Virus record (IMG/VR): IMGVR_UViG_3300042934_000692
Coordinates: 1 to 44,743 of that record
Source of the DNA: a virus
Direction: 5' to 3' (one strand)
DNA length: 44,743 bases
Shown here piece by piece: positions 15,396-21,708 of the stretch (its first letter is position 1; every line of letters starts with the position of its first letter). The notes beneath the pieces were generated by a model, which did not search any database, was not told the origin of the DNA, and was given only the letters and a program-made list of their open reading frames with translations. The position numbers and the translations under genes were made by a program.

Positions 15396-15689
15396 CTACT
15401 TCAGGCCCGACTGGCTCTTGGAGACGAGCTTTCCACCGCGGAACTGCCCGATCATGTTGGTCCCGTCGCCATTCTCCCAGCGGTACTGCGCCGTAACGAC
15501 ACCATCGAATTCCTGCTTGGACAACTCCTTGCCCTCCTTGCCCATTGCTGCGACCACTTCCTCGTAGGTCATCCCGACCTGCACTCGGTCGTAGGCCGCC
15601 AGGGTGATGGTCGAGATCGTTGGCGCCGCGCACCCTGCGACCGGCGCGATGAAGATCAGCGAGGCGACCAGTAGAAACGCGAAACGCAT
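15396..15689 (-). CDS. Lipoprotein with BamE/SmpA-like (DUF3862-type) domain, expressed with the repressor
   Basis: 97 residues from ATG 15689, directly after GGAGGAAAG. A lipoprotein signal (hydrophobic core, lipobox V-A-G-C with Cys20) is followed by a small domain with Y-D-R-V-Q-V-G-M-T-Y-E-E-V-V and Y-R-W-E-N-G-D-G, as in SmpA/OmlA and DUF3862 proteins. Some phage lipoproteins made from prophages block receptors or DNA entry. Co-transcription with the repressor suggests such a surface role here; that is inference. Confidence 0.78.
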   Translation of the reverse strand: MRFAFLLVASLIFIAPVAGCAAPTISTITLAAYDRVQVGMTYEEVVAAMGKEGKELSKQEFDGVVTAQYRWENGDGTNMIGQFRGGKLVSKSQSGLK

Positions 15690-15699
15690 CTTTCCTCCG

Positions 15700-16248
15700 C
15701 TACTTGAATAGGTCATCGAGTTCAGGAATCACGGGTTGGGCATGGCAGCGGCAGCCGTCGCGCTCGCCGGGGTGCCCGCCCTTCGGTGGCTTGTCCCACC
15801 GAAACCTCTTCCCGTTGAGCTTCTTGCACTCTTCGCTCTCGCGAGCGTCCATGACGGCACTCCACTCGTAGCGCTCGATGCCCTGCGCCTCGTGGCGAAT
15901 CTGTGTCATCTTGGCCTGCAACTTTATAATCTGGCCGCTGGCGATTTCCGTGCCAGCCTTGATTGTCGTGAGGCCAAAGATCTCTTTGAACTCACGACCC
16001 AGTTCGCGCACGCTTCTCCCGGTCCGCATCGCCGAAAACGCCTTCTCGGCGATTTCAGCCTCGTTGGCCGCCGTGACACCGGGGATCTTCCGTGCGTTCA
16101 CAAGCGCTACCTCGCGAAGGATCGGGACCAGATGAGGTTCAGACGAGAACACGTCCACGCTTAACGACTGGCGCGGCGGGGCATCGGATGTGCTCGTGGG
16201 GTCCTCCGCCTTGGACGCGCCGAACAGCGACTTCAGGAAGCCAAACAT
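15700..16248 (-). CDS. Free-standing MuF head-morphogenesis domain, paralogue of the phage's own minor head protein
   Basis: 182 residues; the ATG overlaps the repressor stop (ATGA). Residues 29-182 align along their whole length with residues 113-276 of the structural minor head protein at 37220-38050: both start with L-x-V-D-V-x-x-S-E-P, share M-T-x-x-R and Y-E-W-S-x-V-x-D-x-R, and end with WDKPP, G-G-H-P-G-E, C-R-C, A-Q-P-V-I-P-E and D-D-L-F. The structural protein's first 112 residues are replaced by 28 others. The copy keeps the usual D-x-R-x-S-x-x-C-x-x-L-N-G motif. A role in blocking head assembly or DNA entry of related phages is my inference. Confidence 0.88.
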   Translation of the reverse strand: MFGFLKSLFGASKAEDPTSTSDAPPRQSLSVDVFSSEPHLVPILREVALVNARKIPGVTAANEAEIAEKAFSAMRTGRSVRELGREFKEIFGLTTIKAGTEIASGQIIKLQAKMTQIRHEAQGIERYEWSAVMDARESEECKKLNGKRFRWDKPPKGGHPGERDGCRCHAQPVIPELDDLFK

Positions 16249-16802
16249 CAGCCAGACCCCTTCTCACTGCCCACGTCGTTGTCCTCATCCCATTCCCTCT
16301 CGGCCTGGCGCAGCTCCGGCAAGCGCTTCGCGGGCGGGTACTGCCAAAGCGGCGAGTTCGAGCGGGGGTCCAGTTCCGAGCCGTCGAAGCCACCGATCTT
16401 CTCGAGCAGCTTCAGCTCCTTCTCCGTCGGCGGATGCTTCATCCCGGCCGGCAGCTCGGCGAGCACCTGGGCGATCGCGTCGGAGGTCTCCTTGCGCTTG
16501 GGCCCGGCGGGCGCGGCGCCCTCTATGGCTTCCGGCACCCAGCGCTTGATGCGCTCGAGGCCCTCAACGCCGATCCGATCGAGGTCGCGCCACGCCTGTA
16601 ACTGCTCGAGCGTGACCCCCAGCTCGGGCATGGCGGCCAAGGCTTCGAGGTTTGCGTCGGAAGGTGCGCGTCGGCCCTTCTCGATCGCAACAAAGAGGGA
16701 GCTGGGAATGCTGGTCACCTGACAAATCAGGTAGCCGCTAACTCCTTTCGCCTCTCTGTGAAGCCTCAACTTGTCACCAAAAACGCCCATGCGTCCAAGC
16801 AT
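16248..16802 (-). CDS. Lysogeny repressor candidate (XRE-type HTH)
   Basis: 184 residues. I choose ATG 16802, preceded by GCGAGGG; a second ATG lies at 16790. Residues about 6-65 form a Cro/C1-type helix-turn-helix (GDKLRLHREAKGVSGYL, then SIPSSLFVAIEKGRR). The rest is helical and acidic, without an obvious S24 peptidase domain, so RecA-driven self-cleavage is not indicated. It is divergent from the Cro-like gene across a region with repeated TTGTTA half-sites. It heads an operon with the MuF copy, a lipoprotein and a zinc ribbon. Confidence 0.78.
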   Translation of the reverse strand: MLGRMGVFGDKLRLHREAKGVSGYLICQVTSIPSSLFVAIEKGRRAPSDANLEALAAMPELGVTLEQLQAWRDLDRIGVEGLERIKRWVPEAIEGAAPAGPKRKETSDAIAQVLAELPAGMKHPPTEKELKLLEKIGGFDGSELDPRSNSPLWQYPPAKRLPELRQAEREWDEDNDVGSEKGSG

Positions 16803-16814
16803 ATCAGCCCTCGC

Positions 16815-16900
16815 AAAAATTGTTATCGCACATGTATTGACCGCTAACAAAAACTGTGCGTTAATAGGTGACGAACAAATCTTGTTCGCTAACAATGGAG
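16815..16900. promoter_or_regulatory. Divergent lysis-lysogeny switch: two overlapping promoters and operators
   Basis: Leftward: TTGTTA (16850-16845), 17 bases, GATAAC (16827-16822). Rightward: TTGACC (16837-16842), 17 bases, GTTAAT (16860-16865). The two overlap. Half-sites TTGTTA lie at 16820-16825 (plus), 16850-16845 and 16895-16890 (minus), the inner two flanked by GCG. A perfect CGAACAA-ATC-TTGTTCG palindrome lies at 16872-16888, just before the Cro-like gene's ribosome site. These are likely operators for the two HTH proteins. Confidence 0.72.
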
Positions 16901-16908
16901 GTCAGCCA

Positions 16909-17109
16909 ATGCGCAGCTTGAAGAAGATACGCGAGGCCAAAGGTCACACCCAAGAACAAATGGCTCAGCGCTTCGGCGTCTCCGTGATGACCTGGCGTCG
17001 TTATGAGCAGGGCAAGACCGAGCCCACCTGGGAGAAGGCGGAGGCCATCGCGGATTACCTCGGCGTCACCCTCGACGAAATTGCCGGGCGCGCTCAAGCG
17101 GCCTGCTAA
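16909..17109 (+). CDS. Cro-like HTH regulator
   Basis: 66 residues from ATG 16909, with GGAGG seven bases before. Almost the whole protein is an XRE helix-turn-helix (REAKGHTQEQMAQRFGVSVM, W-R-R-Y-E-Q-G-K-T-E-P). It is divergent from the repressor and opens the rightward early operon. By position and size it is the Cro counterpart. Confidence 0.87.
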   Translation: MRSLKKIREAKGHTQEQMAQRFGVSVMTWRRYEQGKTEPTWEKAEAIADYLGVTLDEIAGRAQAAC

Positions 17110-17132
17110 CCCAAAATCCTTACCATCGCACT

Positions 17133-17191
17133 TTGACACCGGAACGCCGGGCTGAATATAGACCCTATTTTTGTTACCTGCGGCCTTGTTA
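17133..17191 (+). promoter_or_regulatory. Second early promoter with operator half-sites
   Basis: A perfect TTGACA (17133-17138), an 18-base spacer and TATAGA (17157-17162) form a strong promoter after the Cro-like gene. Two more TTGTTA half-sites follow at 17171-17176 and 17186-17191. The repressor or Cro-like protein could control this promoter too. Confidence 0.68.
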
Positions 17192-17227
17192 TGAGCGAGG
17201 ACGCAGCCACGAAAGGAGGTGATGACG

Positions 17228-17362
17228 ATGAATCAAGACGATTCGACGGCTCCGCTGGTGCTGCCTGACAGCTTCTACCGCGTGCTCATCAAGAAGGCGC
17301 GCAAGAACATGGCGGCCCAGCAGGCCCAAGCGACCAGCGCCGACCAGCAGAAGCCAGCATAA
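17228..17362 (+). CDS. 44-residue early protein, unknown
   Basis: The ATG lies behind AAAGGAGGTGAT, an almost full match to the 16S anti-Shine-Dalgarno, so strong translation is expected. An in-frame ATG two codons upstream overlaps that site. The product has a basic centre (VLIKKARKN) and a polar tail. No family recognised. Confidence 0.6.
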   Translation: MNQDDSTAPLVLPDSFYRVLIKKARKNMAAQQAQATSADQQKPA

Positions 17363-17420
17363 CCCCTGCTTGACCGTCAAACGACAAAGGTTAAGAAGTT
17401 CCCAGAAAGGAGGCCAGCAC

Positions 17421-17741
17421 TTGGCGACCGAAGCATTGGCCCTTCCCACCGCCCGCCGCATCCAGCTCCAACTCACGGAGGTCTGGGGTGTGGTGTTCGA
17501 CGCAGGAAGGCAGAACGAGGAGATCCTGAAATTGAAGCGCAGCATCGAGAGCAAGCGCATCGCGGTAATCGAGGCCGTAGTTCAAGGCGACCAGCCCGCT
17601 GCCCTCCGGCTGCTCGACGCGATGGGCGCCGACACCGCCCGGCTCGAGGAGGTCGAATCGCAGGACGTCGGCATCTTCGGCCGGTTCTGCAACCTGCTCC
17701 GCCTGATGGAGACCTGTGTGAGCGGGAGGAAGCGGCAATGA
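17421..17741 (+). CDS. Small helical early protein, unknown
   Basis: 106 residues. I choose TTG 17421 because AAAGGAGG lies eight bases before it; in-frame codons further upstream lack a ribosome site. The product is helical, with a long charged segment (EILKLKRSIESKRIAVIEAV). The next gene overlaps its stop. Function unknown. Confidence 0.62.
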   Translation: MATEALALPTARRIQLQLTEVWGVVFDAGRQNEEILKLKRSIESKRIAVIEAVVQGDQPAALRLLDAMGADTARLEEVESQDVGIFGRFCNLLRLMETCVSGRKRQ

Positions 17742-17899
17742 CCACCCTGCTCAAGGACATCGAGTCCAACACCCGCAACCAGGAGATGGCGAAGCTCGAG
17801 GACTGGCGGATGCGCGACCGCATCGACCAGCGCCGCAAGGGCAAAGAGTCGCTCATCAAGCGGCTGGCCAACAAGCTCAGGCGACGGAGGATGCGCTGA
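17738..17899 (+). CDS. 53-residue basic protein, unknown
   Basis: The ATG overlaps the previous stop and GGGAGG precedes it. The product is very basic towards its end (K-L-R-R-R-R-M-R), consistent with nucleic-acid binding. It overlaps the following gene at TGATG. No family recognised. Confidence 0.6.
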   Translation: MTTLLKDIESNTRNQEMAKLEDWRMRDRIDQRRKGKESLIKRLANKLRRRRMR

Positions 17900-18093
17900 T
17901 GACCATCAAGGAAGCCGCAGAAGTCGAGCGCATCATCGAGGCGCTGATCGACGCCGTGAAGAACGGCAGCACCCACCCCGATCCCGACGGCCTGGAGTAC
18001 ACCGGCAAGGCGCTCGACACGATCGCCGAGGCCCGCAAGTTCCAACGGTCGATCCTCAAGGTCGCCCTGCTCAGCCAGAAGGCGGCGAGCTGA
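17899..18093 (+). CDS. 64-residue early protein, unknown
   Basis: Coupled by TGATG to the gene before and after, with GGAGG nine bases upstream. The product is helical and amphipathic (E-A-A-E-V-E-R-I-I-E-A-L-I-D-A-V). Function unknown. Confidence 0.62.
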   Translation: MTIKEAAEVERIIEALIDAVKNGSTHPDPDGLEYTGKALDTIAEARKFQRSILKVALLSQKAAS

Positions 18094-18305
18094 TGACGAA
18101 GCCACGCGAAGCGACGGGCGAGGAGTTCACCCACAACGGCTTTCCCGCTCTCTGGAAGTGCTCAGGCGACGGCACCCGCGTCTTGTGGGTGAAGGACACC
18201 GGCGACGGGCCGGGCGGCTGGGAGCCTGAGGGCGAGGACACCTGCACCTGCCCCTGGTGCAAAAGAATGACCGCCCCCACCTGCACAGTGGAAGCGGCCG
18301 CGTAA
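18093..18305 (+). CDS. 70-residue cysteine-containing protein
   Basis: Overlaps the previous stop. It contains C-T-C-P-W-C followed by a later Cys (T-C-T), which could bind zinc, and W-K-C near residue 22. The upstream part is rich in Gly, Trp and acidic residues. It ends the first group of small early genes. Function unknown. Confidence 0.6.
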   Translation: MTKPREATGEEFTHNGFPALWKCSGDGTRVLWVKDTGDGPGGWEPEGEDTCTCPWCKRMTAPTCTVEAAA

Positions 18306-18378
18306 CAGAGCCCCAAGAAGAACCCTCTACGGCCCGAGGATAGCACGGGCCGGGAGGGCGCCACAAGGAGAAAGCCCC

Positions 18379-18963
18379 ATGAACCATACGCAAAACGCGG
18401 TGCAGAAGACGGTCCTCGAGGCCGTTCACCGCCACCCCGGCGCCATGTCGGCGCTCTTCCTCGGCCACCTGCTCCGGGGCAACGTCCTCGGCCGCATCGC
18501 CGAGAAGGGCCTGATCGACTCCCCCAGCTTCGGCGCGCTGCGCGCTGTCTCTCCGCTCGAGGTGGACGCGGCGATCGCTGCGGTGACGGCCGCCGGTTGG
18601 GTGACCAAGGTCGCCGGCCCCTACGCCGCCCTGGTGCTGACCCACGAGGGCGCGGCGAAAGTGAGCGCCGCGGCCGTCGACGAAGCGGCCCGCGTGGCCG
18701 GCGCCCAGATGCTCTGCTCCGATGCCGCGTGGCAGGCCTACTACGGCTGGCGCAAGCGCGAGGCGCAGCGCCGCGGCTCGATACCCTACCGGATCCTCTC
18801 GAATGACCTTTTGGGCAACATCGCCCGACTGGCGCCCGCCACCCTGGGCGAGCTGCTCCTGGTGCCCGGTCTCGGCAAGGTGCGCGCGATGCGCTACCAC
18901 GTCGAGCTGACCGCCATCGGCCAGCAGCTCCGCAATCAGCCCCCGGCCGCGAGCGCGGTTTAG
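18379..18963 (+). CDS. Free-standing RQC-HRDC protein (RecQ C-terminal domains without helicase)
   Basis: 194 residues. Residues about 5-100 resemble the RQC winged helix (V-L-E-A-V-H-R-H-P-G, S-P-L-E-V-D-A-A-I start of the recognition region, L-V-L-T-H-E-G). Residues about 115-190 are a clear HRDC domain (AWQAYYGWRKREAQRRGSIP, then I-L-S-N-D-L-L and the E-L-L-L-V-P-G-L-G motif). The SF2 helicase motor of RecQ is absent. The domains bind DNA junctions. It sits directly before RecT, so a recombination or replication role is likely; an accessory to host RecQ is possible. Confidence 0.78.
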   Translation: MNHTQNAVQKTVLEAVHRHPGAMSALFLGHLLRGNVLGRIAEKGLIDSPSFGALRAVSPLEVDAAIAAVTAAGWVTKVAGPYAALVLTHEGAAKVSAAAVDEAARVAGAQMLCSDAAWQAYYGWRKREAQRRGSIPYRILSNDLLGNIARLAPATLGELLLVPGLGKVRAMRYHVELTAIGQQLRNQPPAASAV

Positions 18964-18978
18964 CAAGGAGAGAACAGC

Positions 18979-19854
18979 ATGACGACTCAGGCAGTGGTGG
19001 CCGCGCCCAGCGGCGGGGCCGTGGCCCACGTGACCTTCAGCGACGAGCAGAAGCAGGTGATGAAGCAGACGGTGGCCAAGGGCTGCACCGACGCCGAGTT
19101 CTTCCTGCTGCTCCAACTCGCCAGCACCTACGGGCTCGACCCCTTCCGCAAGGAGATCTGGGCCATCAAGCGCAAGGAGACCGAGGCGGCGCTCATCATG
19201 ACGAGCCGCGACGGCTACCTCAAGATCGCCCAGCGCGACCCCAACTACCTCGGCCTCCAGGCCGCCGTGGTGAAGAAGGGCGACCACTTCAAGTTCAACC
19301 CGGCGGCCGGCACCGTCGAGCACTCCTTCGGCACTGAGCGCGGCGGCATCATCGGGGCCTGGGCGATCGCCCACCACAAGGGCCGCATGCCGGTGGTCTG
19401 CTTCGTGGAGTTCTCGGAGTACCGGGGCAACAGCCCCATCTGGTCGAACTACCCGAGCGCGATGATCCAGAAGGTGGCCGAGGTCTTCGTCCTCAAGCGC
19501 CAGTTCAACATCAACGGCCTGGTGACCACCGAGGAGATCGACGCGGGCGAGGCGCCGGCGCCGGTCGCTGCCCCCGCGCTCTCGGCCCCCGCCACCGACG
19601 AGTGGGTGATGTCGGCCGCGCAGCTGCGCCGCCTGTACGGCATCGCTAAGGACCAGGCCGGCATCACCACCAAGGAGGATCTCCGCGTGCTGCTCGACAG
19701 CATCGAGGGCTTCCCCGAGAAGGAAGGCCAGTTGACCCGCGAGCAGTACGACCAGCTCTGCGACGACATCCTGCCCAACCTCAAGGCGCCCAAGCAGGAC
19801 GTCGAGGAGGCCGACTTCGAGGACGTGCCCAAGGACGGCGACGCGCCCATCTAG
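18979..19854 (+). CDS. recT: RecT-family single-strand annealing protein
   Basis: 291 residues with AAGGAGAG before the ATG. The RecT/Bet core spans about 20-190: L-A-S-T-Y-G-L-D-P-F-R-K-E-I-W-A-I, M-T-S-R-D-G-Y-L-K-I-A, a G-A-W-A segment and W-x-x-Y-P-S-A-M-I-Q-K-V-A-E. The tail is acidic, typical for contacts with a partner. No exonuclease gene is recognisable nearby, so it may work on single-stranded replication intermediates or with a host or unrecognised nuclease. Confidence 0.93.
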   Translation: MTTQAVVAAPSGGAVAHVTFSDEQKQVMKQTVAKGCTDAEFFLLLQLASTYGLDPFRKEIWAIKRKETEAALIMTSRDGYLKIAQRDPNYLGLQAAVVKKGDHFKFNPAAGTVEHSFGTERGGIIGAWAIAHHKGRMPVVCFVEFSEYRGNSPIWSNYPSAMIQKVAEVFVLKRQFNINGLVTTEEIDAGEAPAPVAAPALSAPATDEWVMSAAQLRRLYGIAKDQAGITTKEDLRVLLDSIEGFPEKEGQLTREQYDQLCDDILPNLKAPKQDVEEADFEDVPKDGDAPI

Positions 19855-19866
19855 ACCCAGACACGC

Positions 19867-19899
19867 GAAGAGGCCGGTGAGCGAAACCGGCCCCTTCTT
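19867..19899 (+). terminator. Terminator-like hairpin after recT
   Basis: GGCCGGT (19872-19878) pairs with ACCGGCC (19886-19892) around seven bases; flanking GAAG and CTTC can extend the stem. The following run is TTCTTG, so termination is probably partial. Confidence 0.5.
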
Positions 19900-19985
19900 G
19901 AATTATGCGGGAGACTTCACACATGTTTACAAACTTGGCCGGTTACGTCAAGCCTCCCGCGCCGACTTTCGCGATTGGAGGCGAG

Positions 19986-20207
19986 ATGAAGAAGAACAAC
20001 CCCCTGGCGCGCAGCGCCTACAAGTCCGAGCGCGGGCGCCAGATGAAGAGCTGCCCCTGTTGCTCCCAGCGCGAAGGGCGCCTGGTGTTCAAGCCCCTCG
20101 AGGAGTTCGGCGAGCGCGCCATCGGCGAGAGCATCCTGCCCCAGCCCTGGTGCGCGGAGTGCCGGACGGCCTCCACCCGCGCGCGCCGCGCACGGAAGGG
20201 GGCGTAG
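19986..20207 (+). CDS. Small zinc-finger protein
   Basis: 73 residues. ATG 19986 follows TTGGAGGCGAG; an in-frame ATG at 19923 lacks a ribosome site. The body holds C-P-C-C near residue 24 and C-A-E-C near residue 59, fitting a zinc site, in a basic background. It ends one base before the methylase gene. Function unknown, probably nucleic-acid binding. Confidence 0.68.
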   Translation: MKKNNPLARSAYKSERGRQMKSCPCCSQREGRLVFKPLEEFGERAIGESILPQPWCAECRTASTRARRARKGA

Positions 20208-20208
20208 C

Positions 20209-21423
20209 ATGGCTGCCCTGATCGACGACCTGAGCAACCTGCCCTCGCCCCAGTTCACGCCGGCTGACGTCGAGGACTTCCGGCGCCACGAGGGCGTCAT
20301 CGAGAAGAACCTGGCGGCCTTCGTCGCCGTTGGCGAGGCCCTCGCGGCCATCCGCGCCAAGCGCTACTACCTGCTCGACTTCCTCACCTTCGAGGCCTAC
20401 GCCATGCAGCGCTGGGGTCTCGGCCGGGCCGACGCCTACCGAGCCATCGAGGCCGCCGAGGTGATGGCCGATCTGTCTCCAATTGGAGACGCCAAGATCC
20501 TCCCGCTCAACCCCTCCCAGACGCGCCCCCTGGCCCGCCTCGAGCCCGAGCAGCGCCAGCCCGCTTGGGAGAAGGCGGTGGAGTTGGCCGGCGACGAGAA
20601 GGTGACGGCCAAGCACGTCGAGCAGGCGGCGCGCATCGTCTCCGGCGACGCGCCGGCTGTCGAGGACGACCAGGGCGCGCCGCCCCTGCTCTCCGGCGGC
20701 GAGGACCACTACGCGCCCGTCCTGAAGCCGAAGGCGAAGGCCGATCCGGCGCCCGTGGCGGAAGAGGCCAAGCCCAAGGCCGAGCCGGCCGGCGACGAGT
20801 GGTACACCCGCCCCGACCACGCCGCGCTCATTCGCGAAGTGCTGGGCCCCATCGACCTCGACCCGGCCAGCTGCAAGAAGGCCAACGCGATCATCGGCGC
20901 GGCGCGCTTCTTCGACAAGGCGGCCGACGGCCGGAACCAGAACTGGAAGGCCCGCAACGTCTACCTGAACCCGCCCTATTCCGAGGCCGGCGACTGGGTG
21001 GAGCTCCTGGTGGCCACCCTGCTCGCCGAGGAGGTGGAGGACGGCGCGATCCTGCTGGTGAACGCCAACACCTCGAGCGCGTGGTTCGCCGACCTCTGGG
21101 AGCACGCTGCGGCGCTCTGCTTCGTGCGCGGCCGGATCTCGTTCGTCTCCGGCGAGCGTGAAGAGTCCAAGACCGGATGGTCGCCGAGCGTCTACGTCTA
21201 CTTCGGCGATCGCCCCGAGCTGTTCGCCCGCGTGTTCTCACGCATCGGCCGCATCGTGAAGGCCTGGGACAGCTGGGCCGAGCCCGCGCCCGAACCTACC
21301 CACTGGCCGGCCGGCGTCGGCCGCGACGAGTACCAGCGCTGGAAGACCGAGCAGCACGCCCTGGGCGTGACCGAGAACGTGAACCCTCACGAGTTCAAGC
21401 GCCAGCGAGACGCGGGGCTGTGA
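20209..21423 (+). CDS. ParB/KorB-like domain fused to a phage Dam (N6-adenine) methylase
   Basis: 404 residues. Residues 1-150 resemble DNA-binding domains of partition-type proteins: F-E-A-Y-A-M-Q-R-W-G-L-G-R-A-D-A-Y-R helix-turn-helix, then N-P-S-Q-T-R-P-L-A-R-L and V-T-A-K-H-V-E-Q-A-A. After a Pro/Ala/Lys linker, residues about 200-345 form a Dam-type phage methylase (pfam05869 pattern): D-E-W-Y-T-R-P, D-L-D-P-A, W-K-A-R-N-V-Y-L-N-P-P-Y-S with the catalytic NPPY. A copy of the 16-bp palindrome lies within its own coding sequence (20475-20490). It may protect phage DNA and bind that palindrome; the second point is inference. Confidence 0.82.
   Translation: MAALIDDLSNLPSPQFTPADVEDFRRHEGVIEKNLAAFVAVGEALAAIRAKRYYLLDFLTFEAYAMQRWGLGRADAYRAIEAAEVMADLSPIGDAKILPLNPSQTRPLARLEPEQRQPAWEKAVELAGDEKVTAKHVEQAARIVSGDAPAVEDDQGAPPLLSGGEDHYAPVLKPKAKADPAPVAEEAKPKAEPAGDEWYTRPDHAALIREVLGPIDLDPASCKKANAIIGAARFFDKAADGRNQNWKARNVYLNPPYSEAGDWVELLVATLLAEEVEDGAILLVNANTSSAWFADLWEHAAALCFVRGRISFVSGEREESKTGWSPSVYVYFGDRPELFARVFSRIGRIVKAWDSWAEPAPEPTHWPAGVGRDEYQRWKTEQHALGVTENVNPHEFKRQRDAGL
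20475..20490. repeat. Palindrome GTCTCCAATTGGAGAC, copy within the methylase gene
   Basis: This is the only one of four copies inside a coding sequence, where it encodes part of S-P-I-G-D, in the ParB-like domain. The other copies are at 11075, 33931 and 40929. Confidence 0.9.
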
Positions 21424-21692
21424 CGGACCAGCAGCGCCTCTACATCAAGAGCCTGCGGGAGTCCTACGGGCTCTCCCAGGCCGACACGATGCTCCTGGTG
21501 AAGGTCTACGGCCTCTCCACCGAGTGGCACGCCTGGGGCGATGCCGACGTCGAGGCGGTGTCGGCGATGCTCCTGGAGCAGGGGCCCAGCTACGCCCGGG
21601 TGATGGCGCTGGCCGCACAGGCCAGGCAGGAATTGCACGCGCTGCAGGAGCGGCGCGAGAAGCAGCGCGAGCGGCGAGCGAAAGCCGCCTAG
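21420..21692 (+). CDS. Small helical protein, unknown
   Basis: 90 residues from GTG 21420, overlapping the methylase stop (GTGA). It starts T-D-Q-Q-R-L-Y-I-K-S-L-R and ends in a charged helix (QERREKQRERRAKAA). Possibly DNA binding. It precedes the replication genes. No family recognised. Confidence 0.65.
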   Translation: MTDQQRLYIKSLRESYGLSQADTMLLVKVYGLSTEWHAWGDADVEAVSAMLLEQGPSYARVMALAAQARQELHALQERREKQRERRAKAA

Positions 21693-21708
21693 AAACGGAG
21701 ACTGAGCG

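Noticed and set aside
15921-15930. TATAAT on the plus strand within the MuF paralogue
   Set aside because: No plus-strand gene or structured RNA follows; it reads as Ile-Ile-Lys codons on the other strand.
16872-16888. Second LexA box (CGAAC...GTTCG)
   Set aside because: The spacing between GAAC and GTTC is seven bases, not four. It is better read as an operator of the immunity switch.
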